NCBI RefSeq assembly: GCF_005146945.1
Contig: NZ_SWMS01000031.1
Location: forward strand, 1-64,000
DNA length: 64,000 nt
Reading direction: 5' to 3'
Source of the DNA: Prauserella endophytica
Lineage (GTDB): Bacteria > Actinomycetota > Actinomycetes > Mycobacteriales > Pseudonocardiaceae
Shown here one piece after another: positions 54,948-64,000 of the stretch (positions within the stretch are counted from its first letter, which is position 1; the number at the start of each line of letters is the position of its first letter). The notes beneath the pieces were generated by a model that saw only the letters and a program-made list of their open reading frames with translations, was not told the origin of the DNA and did not search any database. The translations under genes were made by a program, and so were the position numbers.

Positions 54948-55424
54948 TTGTCCCAACACACTTTCACGGTCAACGGCAAGCAGGTGACCGTCGACACCGA
55001 CGACAAGGTGCGGCTGCTGTGGGTGCTGCGCGACCTGCTCGGCATCACCGGCCCGAAGTACGGCTGCGGCATCAATGTCTGCAAGGCGTGCACATCGCAC
55101 ATCAACGGCAAGGCGTTCAACCCCTGCTCGGTGCCGGTCTCCGCGATCGGCCCCGACGACGAGATCACGACCATCGAGGGGATCGCCGACCCGGCCACCG
55201 GTGCGCTGCACCCGATGCAGGAGGCGTGGCTGGAGCAGGACGTCGCACAGTGCGGCTACTGCCAGCCGGGGCAGATCATGGCTGCCATCGCGAAGGTGAA
55301 GCAGGCCCGCTCGGAGGGCCGTGAGATCAGCGACGCCGACTTCGACGAGATCCGCAACATCTGCCGCTGCGGCACCTACTCCCGGATCCGCGACGCGGTC
55401 CGGACCGCCGCCGCCAAGATGTGA
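54948..55424 (+). CDS. [2Fe-2S] subunit of the molybdenum hydroxylase (IorA-like)
   Basis: A 158-residue protein starting with TTG 54948 after a GAGGAG ribosome site. It has two clusters: plant-ferredoxin-like cysteines in CGINVCKACTSH and NPCSVP, and the helical-domain cysteines CGYCQPGQIM and CRCGTY. It passes electrons from the molybdopterin subunit. No FAD subunit follows, so the acceptor is probably a cytochrome or another carrier, as in isoquinoline oxidoreductases. It lacks its own signal peptide and would be co-exported. Confidence 0.93.
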   Translation: MSQHTFTVNGKQVTVDTDDKVRLLWVLRDLLGITGPKYGCGINVCKACTSHINGKAFNPCSVPVSAIGPDDEITTIEGIADPATGALHPMQEAWLEQDVAQCGYCQPGQIMAAIAKVKQARSEGREISDADFDEIRNICRCGTYSRIRDAVRTAAAKM

Positions 55425-55551
55425 CGCACCTGCGGCGGGAAGGCCCCGTGACCCCCGCGGTTGCGGGGCTTGTCCGCCAGGTCAGGCGGTGGGGGAACCG
55501 TTCGTGTTAGATGTCTGCTCGCGAGCCCTCGACGGGGAGGACGGACATCTC

Positions 55552-56751
55552 ATGCGATACACGGGCGCCGAACCCGCGGTGGTCGAGATGGCCAGGCTGG
55601 CGTTGCCGCGCCTGCCGGAGATGACCACGGCCACCTTCGAACAGATCATCGCGGACATGCCGGTCTACCGCGAGGAACGGTTCGTCTCGCACCAGGAGCT
55701 GCGGGCCTCGTGCCGGGACAACCTCCAGTTCCTGCTCCGCTCCCTCGCCGAGCCCGGCACCCCCGACCTTTCCAAGGCCCGCGCGACCGGCCGCGAGCGG
55801 GCCCTGCTCGGCGCCCCGTTGCCGGAGCTGCTGAAGGCGTTCCGGATCGGCTTCACCGAGGTGTGGCAGCGGTTCGTCGAGCTGACCACACCGTCCCAGG
55901 ACGTCGCCGCGCTCGTCTCCGCGACCACGGCGATCTGGAACCTCATGGACGACTACATCGAGGAGCTCACCACCACGTACCGCGAGACGATGGCCGAGAT
56001 CAGCCGGACCAGGCAGAACCGCAGGCTCGCACTCGTGGAGGCCCTGTTCACCGGGGGCACGGCGACCGAGAGCACGCTGTGGGAGATCGCGAGGATGCTC
56101 GACCTCCCGCTCGACGGCACGTTCGTGGTGATCGCGGCGGAGACCCCCGGACTCGGCCGGGAGTCTCTGCCGTTGATCGAGATCCGCCTGCGCAGGAACA
56201 ACCACGCCTCGGCGTGGCGGCTGACGCCGGACCTGCAGATCGGCGTCGTGTCACTGCGCGACCCCGAACCGGTGCTGGCGCTGCTGCGGGAGGACCCGCG
56301 CGGCCGGGTCGGCGTCAGCCCGGTGTTCACGGGCCTCGGCGAGACGGCGCGCGCGCTGCATCTGGCGCGCGTGGCGCTGTCCAGCCTGGAGCCGGGCACG
56401 AAGGGCGTCGCGCAGTTCACCGAGTCGCCGCTGGCCGGGTTGGTGGCGAGCGACCCGCACGCGTCGGCCCAGCTGGCGAGCCAGGTGCTGCGGCCGATCC
56501 TGGAGCTGCCGGACTCCGAAAGCGAGGCGCTGCTGCTGACGCTGCGCGCGTGGTTCGACGGCGGCGGCTCCACGAAGCTCACCGCCGAGCGCATGTTCTG
56601 CCACCCCAACACGGTCCGCCACCGGCTCAAGCGGATCACCGACGTGCTCGACCGCTCGCTGTCCGACCCGGCCGACATCGCCGAGCTCGGCACGGCACTG
56701 CGGGCGCTGGCGATGTTCGGCGAGGGCACCCGCCGCGCGGTCAGTGGCTGA
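55552..56751 (+). CDS. PucR/CdaR-family transcriptional regulator
   Basis: A regulator of about 399 residues, starting at ATG 55552 (GTG 55504 is an alternative). A sensor-like N-terminal half (residues about 10-210) is followed by a GGDEF-like region and the C-terminal PucR helix-turn-helix: ALLLTLRAWFDGGGSTKLTA, then AERMFCHPNTVRHRLKRITD. It is 127 bp downstream of the molybdenum hydroxylase genes and may activate them, as PucR does for purine catabolism. It ends before the palindromic repeat at 56790. Confidence 0.85.
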   Translation: MRYTGAEPAVVEMARLALPRLPEMTTATFEQIIADMPVYREERFVSHQELRASCRDNLQFLLRSLAEPGTPDLSKARATGRERALLGAPLPELLKAFRIGFTEVWQRFVELTTPSQDVAALVSATTAIWNLMDDYIEELTTTYRETMAEISRTRQNRRLALVEALFTGGTATESTLWEIARMLDLPLDGTFVVIAAETPGLGRESLPLIEIRLRRNNHASAWRLTPDLQIGVVSLRDPEPVLALLREDPRGRVGVSPVFTGLGETARALHLARVALSSLEPGTKGVAQFTESPLAGLVASDPHASAQLASQVLRPILELPDSESEALLLTLRAWFDGGGSTKLTAERMFCHPNTVRHRLKRITDVLDRSLSDPADIAELGTALRALAMFGEGTRRAVSG

Positions 56752-56789
56752 CGCGTGGCGCGGGGCAGGCCACGGCGAACGATGCCGCC

Positions 56790-56844
56790 CGCAGTGAAGG
56801 CCACCATGCCTGCGTTGAACGCAGTGAAGGTGGCCTTCACTGCG
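56790..56844. repeat. Second copy of the intergenic palindromic repeat
   Basis: A half element (CGCAGTGAAGGCCACCATGC at 56790-56809) is joined by CTGCGTTGAA to a perfect 25-bp palindrome (56820-56844) identical to that at 10095-10119. As there, it lies between convergent gene ends and may act as a bidirectional terminator. Confidence 0.75.
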
Positions 56845-56855
56845 GTTGGGGGCCG

Positions 56856-58865
56856 CTAGGAGGCGAGCACCACCGCCAGGTCGTCGGTGGTGGTCACCGG
56901 GCGCTCGCACACGTAGCCGCGGCAGACGTACGCGGCAGGCTCGCCGTCGACGAGCGGCCGGTCGCTCAGCAGCGGAACGCCCTCGGCCTCGGGCTGCCCG
57001 GCCAGCACCACGGCGCCGCCGTGCACCTGCCGCGCGGCCTCAACGAGCAACTCGGCCCGCGCCACCGCGTCCTGCCCCACCACCGCGACCTGCAACGGGC
57101 CTGCGACCAGTGCCTCGGCCACACTCAGCCAGTTGCCCGCGAACCGGGGCGCCTGCTCCACGAGCGCTCCCGCCCTGCGCAATGCCTGCTCACAGGCCTC
57201 GCGGTAGGTGCTCGCCCGCTCCGGACCGGCGAGCGCCGAGGCCGCGAGCAGCGCCGCGGCGAGCGCGGACGCACCCGAAGGGCTCGCGTTGTCGGTCGGA
57301 TCCGACGGCCGGTGCACCAGCGCCTCCGCGTCGTCGGCCGTGTCGTGGAAGGCGCCCGGGGTGTCCGAGGCGAACCGGGCGAGCGCGATGTCGAGCAGCG
57401 TGGTCGCCTCGACCAGCCACAACGACTCGCCGGTGGCCTGGTGCAGCGCGAGCAGCCCCTCGGCGAGACACGCGTAGTCCTCCAGCACACCGGCCGCGTC
57501 GCCGACCACGCCGTCGCGCGAACTGCGCCGCAGCCTGCCGTCCACGAGGTGCTTGTCGAGCAGCAGGCTCGCCGCACCCACGGCAGCCTCGACCCAGTCT
57601 GGCCGTTCCAGCGCGACGCCGGCCTCGGCGAGCGCGGTGATGGCGAGCCCGTTCCACGCGGCCACCACCTTGTCGTCCCTGGCGGGCTGCGGACGCCGCG
57701 CGCGGGCCTCCAGCAGCGCCGACCGCACCCGCACCCACCGGGCGGGGTCGTCCGGATCGCTGGGCAGCTGCAGGGTCGAGGCGCCCTTCTCGAACGTGCC
57801 GTCCGCGGTCACCCGGAACAGCTCCGCCGCCCACCGCCCGTCCTCCGGACCGAGCACCTCGGTGAGCTGCTCCGGCGTCCAGACATAGGTGAGGCCCTCG
57901 ACGCCCGCGGTGTCGGCGTCCAGCGAGGCCGCGAAACCGCCCTCTGGGGTGCGCAGGTCCCGCAGCAGGAAGTCCGCCGTCTCCCCGGCGACGCGCAGCG
58001 CGAACGCCGACCCGGTGCGTCGCGCGAGGTGCGCGTAGCAGCGCAGCAGCAACGCGTTGTCGTACAGCATCTTCTCGAAGTGGGGCACCACCCAGGCCTC
58101 GTCCACCGAATACCGGGCGAAGCCGCCCGCCAGCTGGTCGAAGAGCCCGCCGCGCGCCATGCCCTCGGCCGTCAGCTCCACAATGGACAACGCCTCGGGC
58201 GCCCCGGTGCGCTCGTAGTGGCGCAGCAGGAACTCCAGCACCATCGACGGCGGGAACTTCGGCGCCCCGCCGAACCCGCCGTGACCGGGATCGGTGTCGT
58301 GCCGCAGCTTCGACACCGCCGAGGAGAGCGTCTGCTCGGTCACCGCGTGCTCACGCAGCGGCGAGGTCTGCTGGGCGATGTGGTCGACGATCTGGCCGGC
58401 ACCCTTTCGCAGCTCGTCGGGGCGGTCGTGCCACGCCTGCGTCACGGCGGCGAGGAGCTGCTTGAACGACGGCATGCCGTGCCCGGGCACGGGCGGGTAG
58501 TAGGTCCCGCAGTGGAACGGTTTGCCGTCGGGGGTGAGGAAGCAGGTCATGGGCCAGCCGCCGTGGCCGGTCATCGCCTGCGTCGCGGTCATGTAGACGG
58601 CATCGAGGTCCGGCCGCTCCTCACGGTCGACCTTGATGTTGACGAAGTTGGCGTTCATGAGCGCCGCGGTGTCGTCGTCCTCGAACGACTCGTGTGCCAT
58701 GACGTGGCACCAGTGGCACGCGGCGTAGCCGATGGAGAGGAGGATCGGCACATCCCGCCGCTCGGCCTCCTCGAGCGCCTCGGCACACCACGGCCACCAG
58801 TCCACCGGGTTGTCGGCGTGCTGGAGCAGATATGGGCTCGTCGCGGCGGCCAGTCGGTTCGACAT
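56856..58865 (-). CDS. Thioredoxin-domain protein YyaL (DUF255)
   Basis: A 669-residue protein starting [20 protein letters not shown]. The N-terminal thioredoxin-like domain has [18 protein letters not shown] with a CxxC-type motif; residues about 200-650 form the (alpha/alpha)6 N-acylglucosamine-epimerase-like barrel, such as [20 protein letters not shown]. The family role is unknown, although spermatogenesis/redox links are described. It corresponds to Rv1084 of M. tuberculosis, with the same neighbours. Confidence 0.92.
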   Translation of the reverse strand: MSNRLAAATSPYLLQHADNPVDWWPWCAEALEEAERRDVPILLSIGYAACHWCHVMAHESFEDDDTAALMNANFVNIKVDREERPDLDAVYMTATQAMTGHGGWPMTCFLTPDGKPFHCGTYYPPVPGHGMPSFKQLLAAVTQAWHDRPDELRKGAGQIVDHIAQQTSPLREHAVTEQTLSSAVSKLRHDTDPGHGGFGGAPKFPPSMVLEFLLRHYERTGAPEALSIVELTAEGMARGGLFDQLAGGFARYSVDEAWVVPHFEKMLYDNALLLRCYAHLARRTGSAFALRVAGETADFLLRDLRTPEGGFAASLDADTAGVEGLTYVWTPEQLTEVLGPEDGRWAAELFRVTADGTFEKGASTLQLPSDPDDPARWVRVRSALLEARARRPQPARDDKVVAAWNGLAITALAEAGVALERPDWVEAAVGAASLLLDKHLVDGRLRRSSRDGVVGDAAGVLEDYACLAEGLLALHQATGESLWLVEATTLLDIALARFASDTPGAFHDTADDAEALVHRPSDPTDNASPSGASALAAALLAASALAGPERASTYREACEQALRRAGALVEQAPRFAGNWLSVAEALVAGPLQVAVVGQDAVARAELLVEAARQVHGGAVVLAGQPEAEGVPLLSDRPLVDGEPAAYVCRGYVCERPVTTTDDLAVVLAS

Positions 58866-58888
58866 GCCTCCAGGGTGGCATGCCTTCC

Positions 58889-59212
58889 CTACGTGCGCTC
58901 GCCCCTCGGCGCCGCCTCGGCCCGGTCGTCCTTCTCCTGCTCGGCGGTCCCGCTGTCGGCGGGCTCCTCGCCCGCGTCCACGGCCTGCTGTGCGGGCTCG
59001 TCGAAGCTGGCGGGCACCCGCTTGAGGTGCTTGGTCATCGACCGCACCAGGAAGACCACGGCGATGAGGAACAGCAGCAGGAGCAGCAGGCCGACCGGCG
59101 AGGACTTGCCGAAGTCCTCCCCCTGGCCGCCATTGTCCCCGCTGCCCGGCTGCTGCGCGAGCGCGGCGGCGCCCGTCAGCACGGGCACCGTCGCGAATGC
59201 CGGAAGCATCAT
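58889..59212 (-). CDS. Small single-pass membrane protein (Rv1083-like)
   Basis: A 107-residue protein. The ATG-ATG at 59212 overlaps the mca stop (ATGA). After a weak signal-like start ([20 protein letters not shown]) and a Gly/Asp linker there is one membrane helix ([19 protein letters not shown]), then an acidic cytoplasmic tail. It matches the small protein found downstream of mca in mycobacteria. Function unknown; it may anchor or assist envelope proteins. Confidence 0.78.
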   Translation of the reverse strand: MMLPAFATVPVLTGAAALAQQPGSGDNGGQGEDFGKSSPVGLLLLLLFLIAVVFLVRSMTKHLKRVPASFDEPAQQAVDAGEEPADSGTAEQEKDDRAEAAPRGERT

Positions 59213-60123
59213 GTGGTCACCTTCTCTCGCACCCCCGCGAACAGATCGTCCTCCGGCAACGTGGTGTCCACAAGCGAGCGCACGAGCTCGTACTCCTCCG
59301 TCGGCCACACCCGGCGCTGCATCTCCAGCGGAACCGCGAACCAGCGGCTGTTCGGGTCGATCTGCGTGGCGTGCGCCTTGAGCGCCTCGTCCCGCACCTC
59401 GAAGTAGTCGTCGCACACCACGCGCGTGGTGACCCGCTCCATGACGTCGGCCTTGTCCGGGTCCCAGCGGCCGAGCCACTCCTCGTACGGCGAGTCGAGC
59501 CCCGCCTCGAGCAGGGCCTCGTGGAACGCGGTCATCTTCGCGCGCGAGAAGCCGTGCGAGTAGTAGAGCTTCAGCGGCTGCCACGGCTCGCCAGTGCCGG
59601 GGAACCGCGCGGGGTCGGGCGCGGCGTCGTAGGCGGCGACGGAGACCTCGTGGCACCGGATGTGATCCGGGTGCGGGTACCCGCCGTTCTCGTCGTAGGT
59701 GATGACGACGTGCGGCCGGAACTCGCGGATGACCCGTACGAGCGCCTCGGTGGGCTCCTCGAGCGGGACCGTGCCGAACGAGCCCTCCGGCAGCGGCGGC
59801 AGAGGCTCCCCCTCCGGCAGCCCGGAGTCGACGAAACCCAGCCAGTGGTGCTTGACGCCGAGGATCTTGGCCGCGCGGGCCATCTCCTCCCGGCGCAACT
59901 CGGTCATGTTGGCGTGCACCTCTGGCCGGTCCATCGCGGGGTTCAGCACGCTGCCCGCCTCGCCACCGGTGCAGGTGACGACCATGACCTCGTGTCCCTC
60001 GGCGACGTAGCGCGCCATCGTGGCGGCGCCCTTGCTGGACTCGTCGTCCGGATGCGCGTGCACCGCCATCAGGCGGAGCCGCCCCTCCGCCTCGGTCACC
60101 GTGCGTCCGTCAGTTACCGACAT
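59209..60123 (-). CDS. mca: Mycothiol S-conjugate amidase
   Basis: A 304-residue zinc amidase with the LmbE/MshB motifs [14 protein letters not shown] (His24, Asp27), [20 protein letters not shown] and the HIRCHE zinc His. It cleaves mycothiol-toxin conjugates into GlcN-Ins and a mercapturic acid. Its presence shows that the organism uses mycothiol. MshB and Mca are related, but the length and the Rv1082-like neighbourhood favour Mca. It starts at ATG 60123. Confidence 0.93.
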   Translation of the reverse strand: MSVTDGRTVTEAEGRLRLMAVHAHPDDESSKGAATMARYVAEGHEVMVVTCTGGEAGSVLNPAMDRPEVHANMTELRREEMARAAKILGVKHHWLGFVDSGLPEGEPLPPLPEGSFGTVPLEEPTEALVRVIREFRPHVVITYDENGGYPHPDHIRCHEVSVAAYDAAPDPARFPGTGEPWQPLKLYYSHGFSRAKMTAFHEALLEAGLDSPYEEWLGRWDPDKADVMERVTTRVVCDDYFEVRDEALKAHATQIDPNSRWFAVPLEMQRRVWPTEEYELVRSLVDTTLPEDDLFAGVREKVTT

Positions 60124-60272
60124 GACCGGCTAGGCCCCTCTCGCACCTGCGTTGCTCGTTGACTTGCGGACCCCCATGGCCCACCTGGGTCGGACTCCGC
60201 GGATACTCATAACGCGGAGCACGTCGTCCATCTTCCTCGCGCCTGCGACAAGACCGATCGGGAGGCCTGGTT

Positions 60273-60743
60273 TTGAGCACCGGACAGGCCACTTCGGCGA
60301 CCGGGCCGGGCCGTCCCTCCCTCCCCGAGGGCCGCTACGGCTCCGCCCGCCCGTCGGGCCGGGCGCCCCGCAGCTGGCAGAAGTGGCTGTTCGGCGTGTT
60401 CGTGCTGCTCTTCGGCGGCGGCGCGGCGTACATCGGGTACAACAACATCGGCAGCGCGCCGATCGAGGCCCAACGGGTGGGGTTCGCGGAGCGGCCCGGC
60501 AACGCCATGGAGATCACGATCGACGTGGCCAGGGACGACAGCCAGCGACCGGGGGTGTGCATCGTACGCGTGCGCGACATCTCGGGCGCGGAGAGCGGGC
60601 GGAAAGAGATTTACGTCCCACCCGGTGAAGAGCGCCTCTCCACCGTCGTCCGCAGCGTCACCAGGCCCGTGACGGCTGATGTGTACGGGTGCTCGTACAG
60701 CGTTCCTGTATACTTGTCAACCCCTGAGCGGCCAACGGGGTGA
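60273..60743 (+). CDS. DUF4307 membrane protein
   Basis: A 156-residue protein starting at TTG 60273 after GGGAGG. A disordered N-terminal region (to about 32) precedes one membrane helix (WLFGVFVLLFGGGAAYIGYN), and an extracytoplasmic beta-rich domain follows, with MEITIDVARDDSQRPGVCIV and SVTRPVTADVYGCSYSVPVY. This is the DUF4307 family of actinobacteria, found next to mca and greA (Rv1081c). Function unknown. A terminator follows at 60820. Confidence 0.85.
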   Translation: MSTGQATSATGPGRPSLPEGRYGSARPSGRAPRSWQKWLFGVFVLLFGGGAAYIGYNNIGSAPIEAQRVGFAERPGNAMEITIDVARDDSQRPGVCIVRVRDISGAESGRKEIYVPPGEERLSTVVRSVTRPVTADVYGCSYSVPVYLSTPERPTG

Positions 60744-60819
60744 ATGACGCGCTGAATGTCCGCTTAGCGGAGAACTGAGCGGCATTCAGGGCGCCGAACG
60801 TGTTACCCTGGTCTACCGG

Positions 60820-60845
60820 CACGGCCCCCTGCGGGCCGTGTTTTT
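60820..60845 (+). terminator. Intrinsic terminator with T-tract before greA
   Basis: Stem CACGGCCC (60820-60827)/GGGCCGTG (60833-60840) with loop CCTGC and a TTTTT run at 60841. This is the only canonical T-tract terminator noticed in the window. It lies after the DUF4307 gene and 69 bp before the greA start, so it may be a readthrough stop or a leader attenuator. A TACCCT -10-like box sits at 60804-60809. Confidence 0.85.
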
Positions 60846-60913
60846 CCTTTATCTCAGCCACGCAAGCGTGGCGGCCGGCTTGTATACCCAAGCTCGGCAG
60901 GCCCTAGGAGGAG

Positions 60914-61411
60914 ATGGTGACCGTGAGCGACAGCAAGGTGACCTGGCTGACCCAGGATGCCTACGACAGGCTCAAGAGCGAACTCGATGAGCTGATCGAG
61001 AATCGTCCGGTCATCGCCGCGAAGATCAACGACAGCCGCGAGGAAGGCGACCTCAAGGAGAACGGGGGCTACCACGCCGCCCGTGAGGAGCAGGGTCAGC
61101 AGGAAGCCCGCATCCGGCACCTCCAGGAGCTGCTGCGAACGGCCAAGGTCGGCGAGGCGCCCGCCAACAGTGGCGTCGCCGAGCCCGGCATGGTGCTCAC
61201 CGTCCGCTACGCGGGCGACGACGACGAGGAGCAGTTCCTGCTCGCCACCCGCGAGGAGGGCGGCGAGGGCGCGCTGGAGATCTACTCGCCCGACTCCCCG
61301 CTGGGCAAGGCGCTGCTCGGCGCCAAGGAAGGTGAGTCGAGGGAGTACAGCCTCCCCAACGGCAACACCCAGAAGGTCACCCTCGTGAAGGCAGTGCCCT
61401 ACGGCGGCTGA
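60914..61411 (+). CDS. greA: Transcription elongation factor GreA
   Basis: A GreA of about 165 residues: N-terminal coiled coil with [20 protein letters not shown] and the tip motif [20 protein letters not shown], then the C-terminal globular FKBP-like domain with [17 protein letters not shown] and the end LVKAVPYGG. It rescues backtracked RNA polymerase by stimulating transcript cleavage. The ATG at 60914 sits almost on the AGGAGGAG site, so the GTG at 60917 or 60923 may be the real start. A terminator hairpin in its leader hints at attenuation. Confidence 0.95.
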   Translation: MVTVSDSKVTWLTQDAYDRLKSELDELIENRPVIAAKINDSREEGDLKENGGYHAAREEQGQQEARIRHLQELLRTAKVGEAPANSGVAEPGMVLTVRYAGDDDEEQFLLATREEGGEGALEIYSPDSPLGKALLGAKEGESREYSLPNGNTQKVTLVKAVPYGG

Positions 61412-61477
61412 CGCGGACGGTTGCGCGCTCCACCGATTCGGGTGTGAGCGCGCACACCACGCTCTAGTGTGGGCGGA

Positions 61478-62284
61478 ATGACCGCCGACCTTCCCATCTG
61501 CGCCACGTGCGCCATGCAGTACGCCGCAGCGAGACCCGACTGCCCCGTCTGCGAAGACGAACGTCAATACGTGCCCTCCTCCGGACAACGCTGGACGAGC
61601 CTGGCCGAGCTGCGCGAGGGCGACCACTCCGTGCTCGTGCGCGAGCAGGCCCCCGGCGTGCTCGGCATCGGCGCCCGGCCCGGCGCCGGCATCGGGCAGC
61701 GTGCGCTGCTCGTGCCCGCGAAGTCCGGCAACCTCCTGTGGGACTGCTTCGCCTACCTCGACGACGAGGTGGTGCGCCGGGTGAACGAGCTGGGCGGCAT
61801 CACCGGCGTCGCGATCAGCCACCCGCACTACTACACGACCATGGTCGAGTGGGCCGAGACGTTCGACGTGCCGGTGTACCTGCACGAGAAGGACCGCGAG
61901 TGGATCGGCAGGCCGAGCGACCGGATCCAGCTGTGGAGCGGGCAGACCCGCCGGCTCGCCGACGACCTCACGCTCGTGAACCTCGGCGTGCACTTCGCGG
62001 GCGGGACCGTGCTGCACTGGCGCGACGGCGCGGAGGGCAGGGGCGCGCTGTTCAGCGGCGACATCGTGCAGGTGGTGCCCAACCGGAGCCTGGTCGCGTT
62101 CATGTACAGCTACCCGAACCACATCCCGGAGCGGCCGAGCGTCGTGCGGCACGCGGCGGAGCTGCTGGAACGCTTCGACTTCGACGACATCTACGGCGCG
62201 TGGTGGGACGCGGTGATCATCGGTGGCGCCAAGAAGGTCGTGCGGCACTCCGTCGAGCGGTACCTGGAGCAGGTCAGCGACTAG
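61478..62284 (+). CDS. MBL-fold hydrolase with N-terminal zinc-ribbon
   Basis: A 268-residue protein starting MTADLPICATCAMQYAA. Residues 8-30 carry a four-Cys ribbon (CATC, CPVC), and the beta-lactamase-like part follows (GLGIGARPGAGIG-type turn, AISHPHYYTTMVEWAE, FSGDIVQVVPNRS). The usual HxHxDH motif is altered to SHPHYYTT, with histidines and the GD motif still present, so a metal site is likely but unusual. The substrate is unknown. Confidence 0.8.
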   Translation: MTADLPICATCAMQYAAARPDCPVCEDERQYVPSSGQRWTSLAELREGDHSVLVREQAPGVLGIGARPGAGIGQRALLVPAKSGNLLWDCFAYLDDEVVRRVNELGGITGVAISHPHYYTTMVEWAETFDVPVYLHEKDREWIGRPSDRIQLWSGQTRRLADDLTLVNLGVHFAGGTVLHWRDGAEGRGALFSGDIVQVVPNRSLVAFMYSYPNHIPERPSVVRHAAELLERFDFDDIYGAWWDAVIIGGAKKVVRHSVERYLEQVSD

Positions 62285-62337
62285 CCGAGTAGGCGCCCAT
62301 GCGCACGGCACGCCGCGCCACCCTCCGAGCTGAACGT

Positions 62338-62388
62338 CCCCCAAGGCCACCTTTGTTGCGTTGAACGCAACAAAGGTGGCCTTGGGGG
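62338..62388. repeat. 51-bp perfect palindrome of the same repeat family (terminator-like)
   Basis: Arms of 23 bp (62338-62360 and 62366-62388) are exact complements around a TTGAA loop. Core segments AAGGCCACCTT and AAGGTGGCCTT, and the GCG-TTGAA-CGC centre, match the repeats at 10009 and 56790. It lies between convergent genes, 10 bp beyond the Lrp-type stop. Confidence 0.88.
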
Positions 62389-62398
62389 CACGTGGGGA

Positions 62399-64000
<1,602 letters not shown>

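Noticed and set aside
55461-59381. A 3.9-kb plus-strand open frame across the PucR and DUF255 genes
   Set aside because: It overlaps genes with clear domains on other frames and gives low-complexity Arg/Gly/Ala protein.

Overview
The window is 64 kb of high-GC actinobacterial chromosome. Codon use, GTG/TTG starts, a mycothiol S-conjugate amidase gene (mca), a GuaB1-type IMPDH relative, a short-chain Z-prenyl diphosphate synthase and many Pseudonocardiaceae-style small membrane proteins point to a member of the Pseudonocardiaceae (Amycolatopsis/Saccharomonospora/Prauserella-like). The species cannot be named from sequence alone. No rRNA, tRNA or CRISPR array was recognised.

Layout. Positions 1-~3700 are the right end of an integrative element, probably an actinomycete integrative/conjugative element: a leftward micro-operon (XRE regulator, excisionase-like protein, two tiny ORFs), a divergent XRE regulator, a proline-rich membrane protein and a rightward tyrosine integrase whose 3' end carries four GTGGGGCA repeats. 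Next to it is a 54-aa Cys/Lys-rich protein behind a near-perfect IdeR/DmdR iron box. Positions 4125-14895 carry YciI, a MutT-like Nudix protein, a two-component system, a LolA-like protein with an ABC exporter, and a three-gene thiamine ABC importer under a TPP riboswitch, then pterin dehydratase and two small membrane proteins. Positions 15156-16746 hold a RibD-like reductase with its TetR regulator and two operators, and a truncated PIN toxin.

From ychF (16746) to greA (61411) the backbone runs in the same order as M. tuberculosis Rv1112 down to Rv1080c (recalled from memory): ychF, DUF6542, ispH, lipid-droplet protein, xseA, xseB, glpX, fum, phoH2, Z-FPP synthase, TrhA-like protein, DUF255 protein, small Rv1083-like protein, mca, DUF4307, greA. 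Three lineage-specific islands interrupt it. One is a DNA repair island (17.9-25.6 kb): an Ada/AlkA fusion plus Ogt, and divergent sbcDC and rmuC genes that share a consensus LexA SOS box. The second (35.6-45.6 kb) holds decayed genes, an aldo/keto reductase, an MmyB-like regulator, an ECF sigma/anti-sigma pair, TetR-EamA, an ATP-dependent DNA ligase, metallo-hydrolases and guaB1. The third (49.8-56.8 kb) holds an acyl-CoA dehydrogenase, an unknown protein, and a Tat-exported molybdenum hydroxylase with its [2Fe-2S] subunit and a PucR-type regulator.

The right end has an MBL-fold hydrolase, an Lrp/AsnC regulator and the divergent start of hpd (4-hydroxyphenylpyruvate dioxygenase), cut by the window edge. 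Noncoding highlights are a family of intergenic palindromes (an identical 25-bp palindrome at 10095 and 56820, and a related 51-bp one at 62338), a degenerate ~26-nt repeat array with a 102-nt higher-order period at 26.75-27.05 kb, and a TPP riboswitch.
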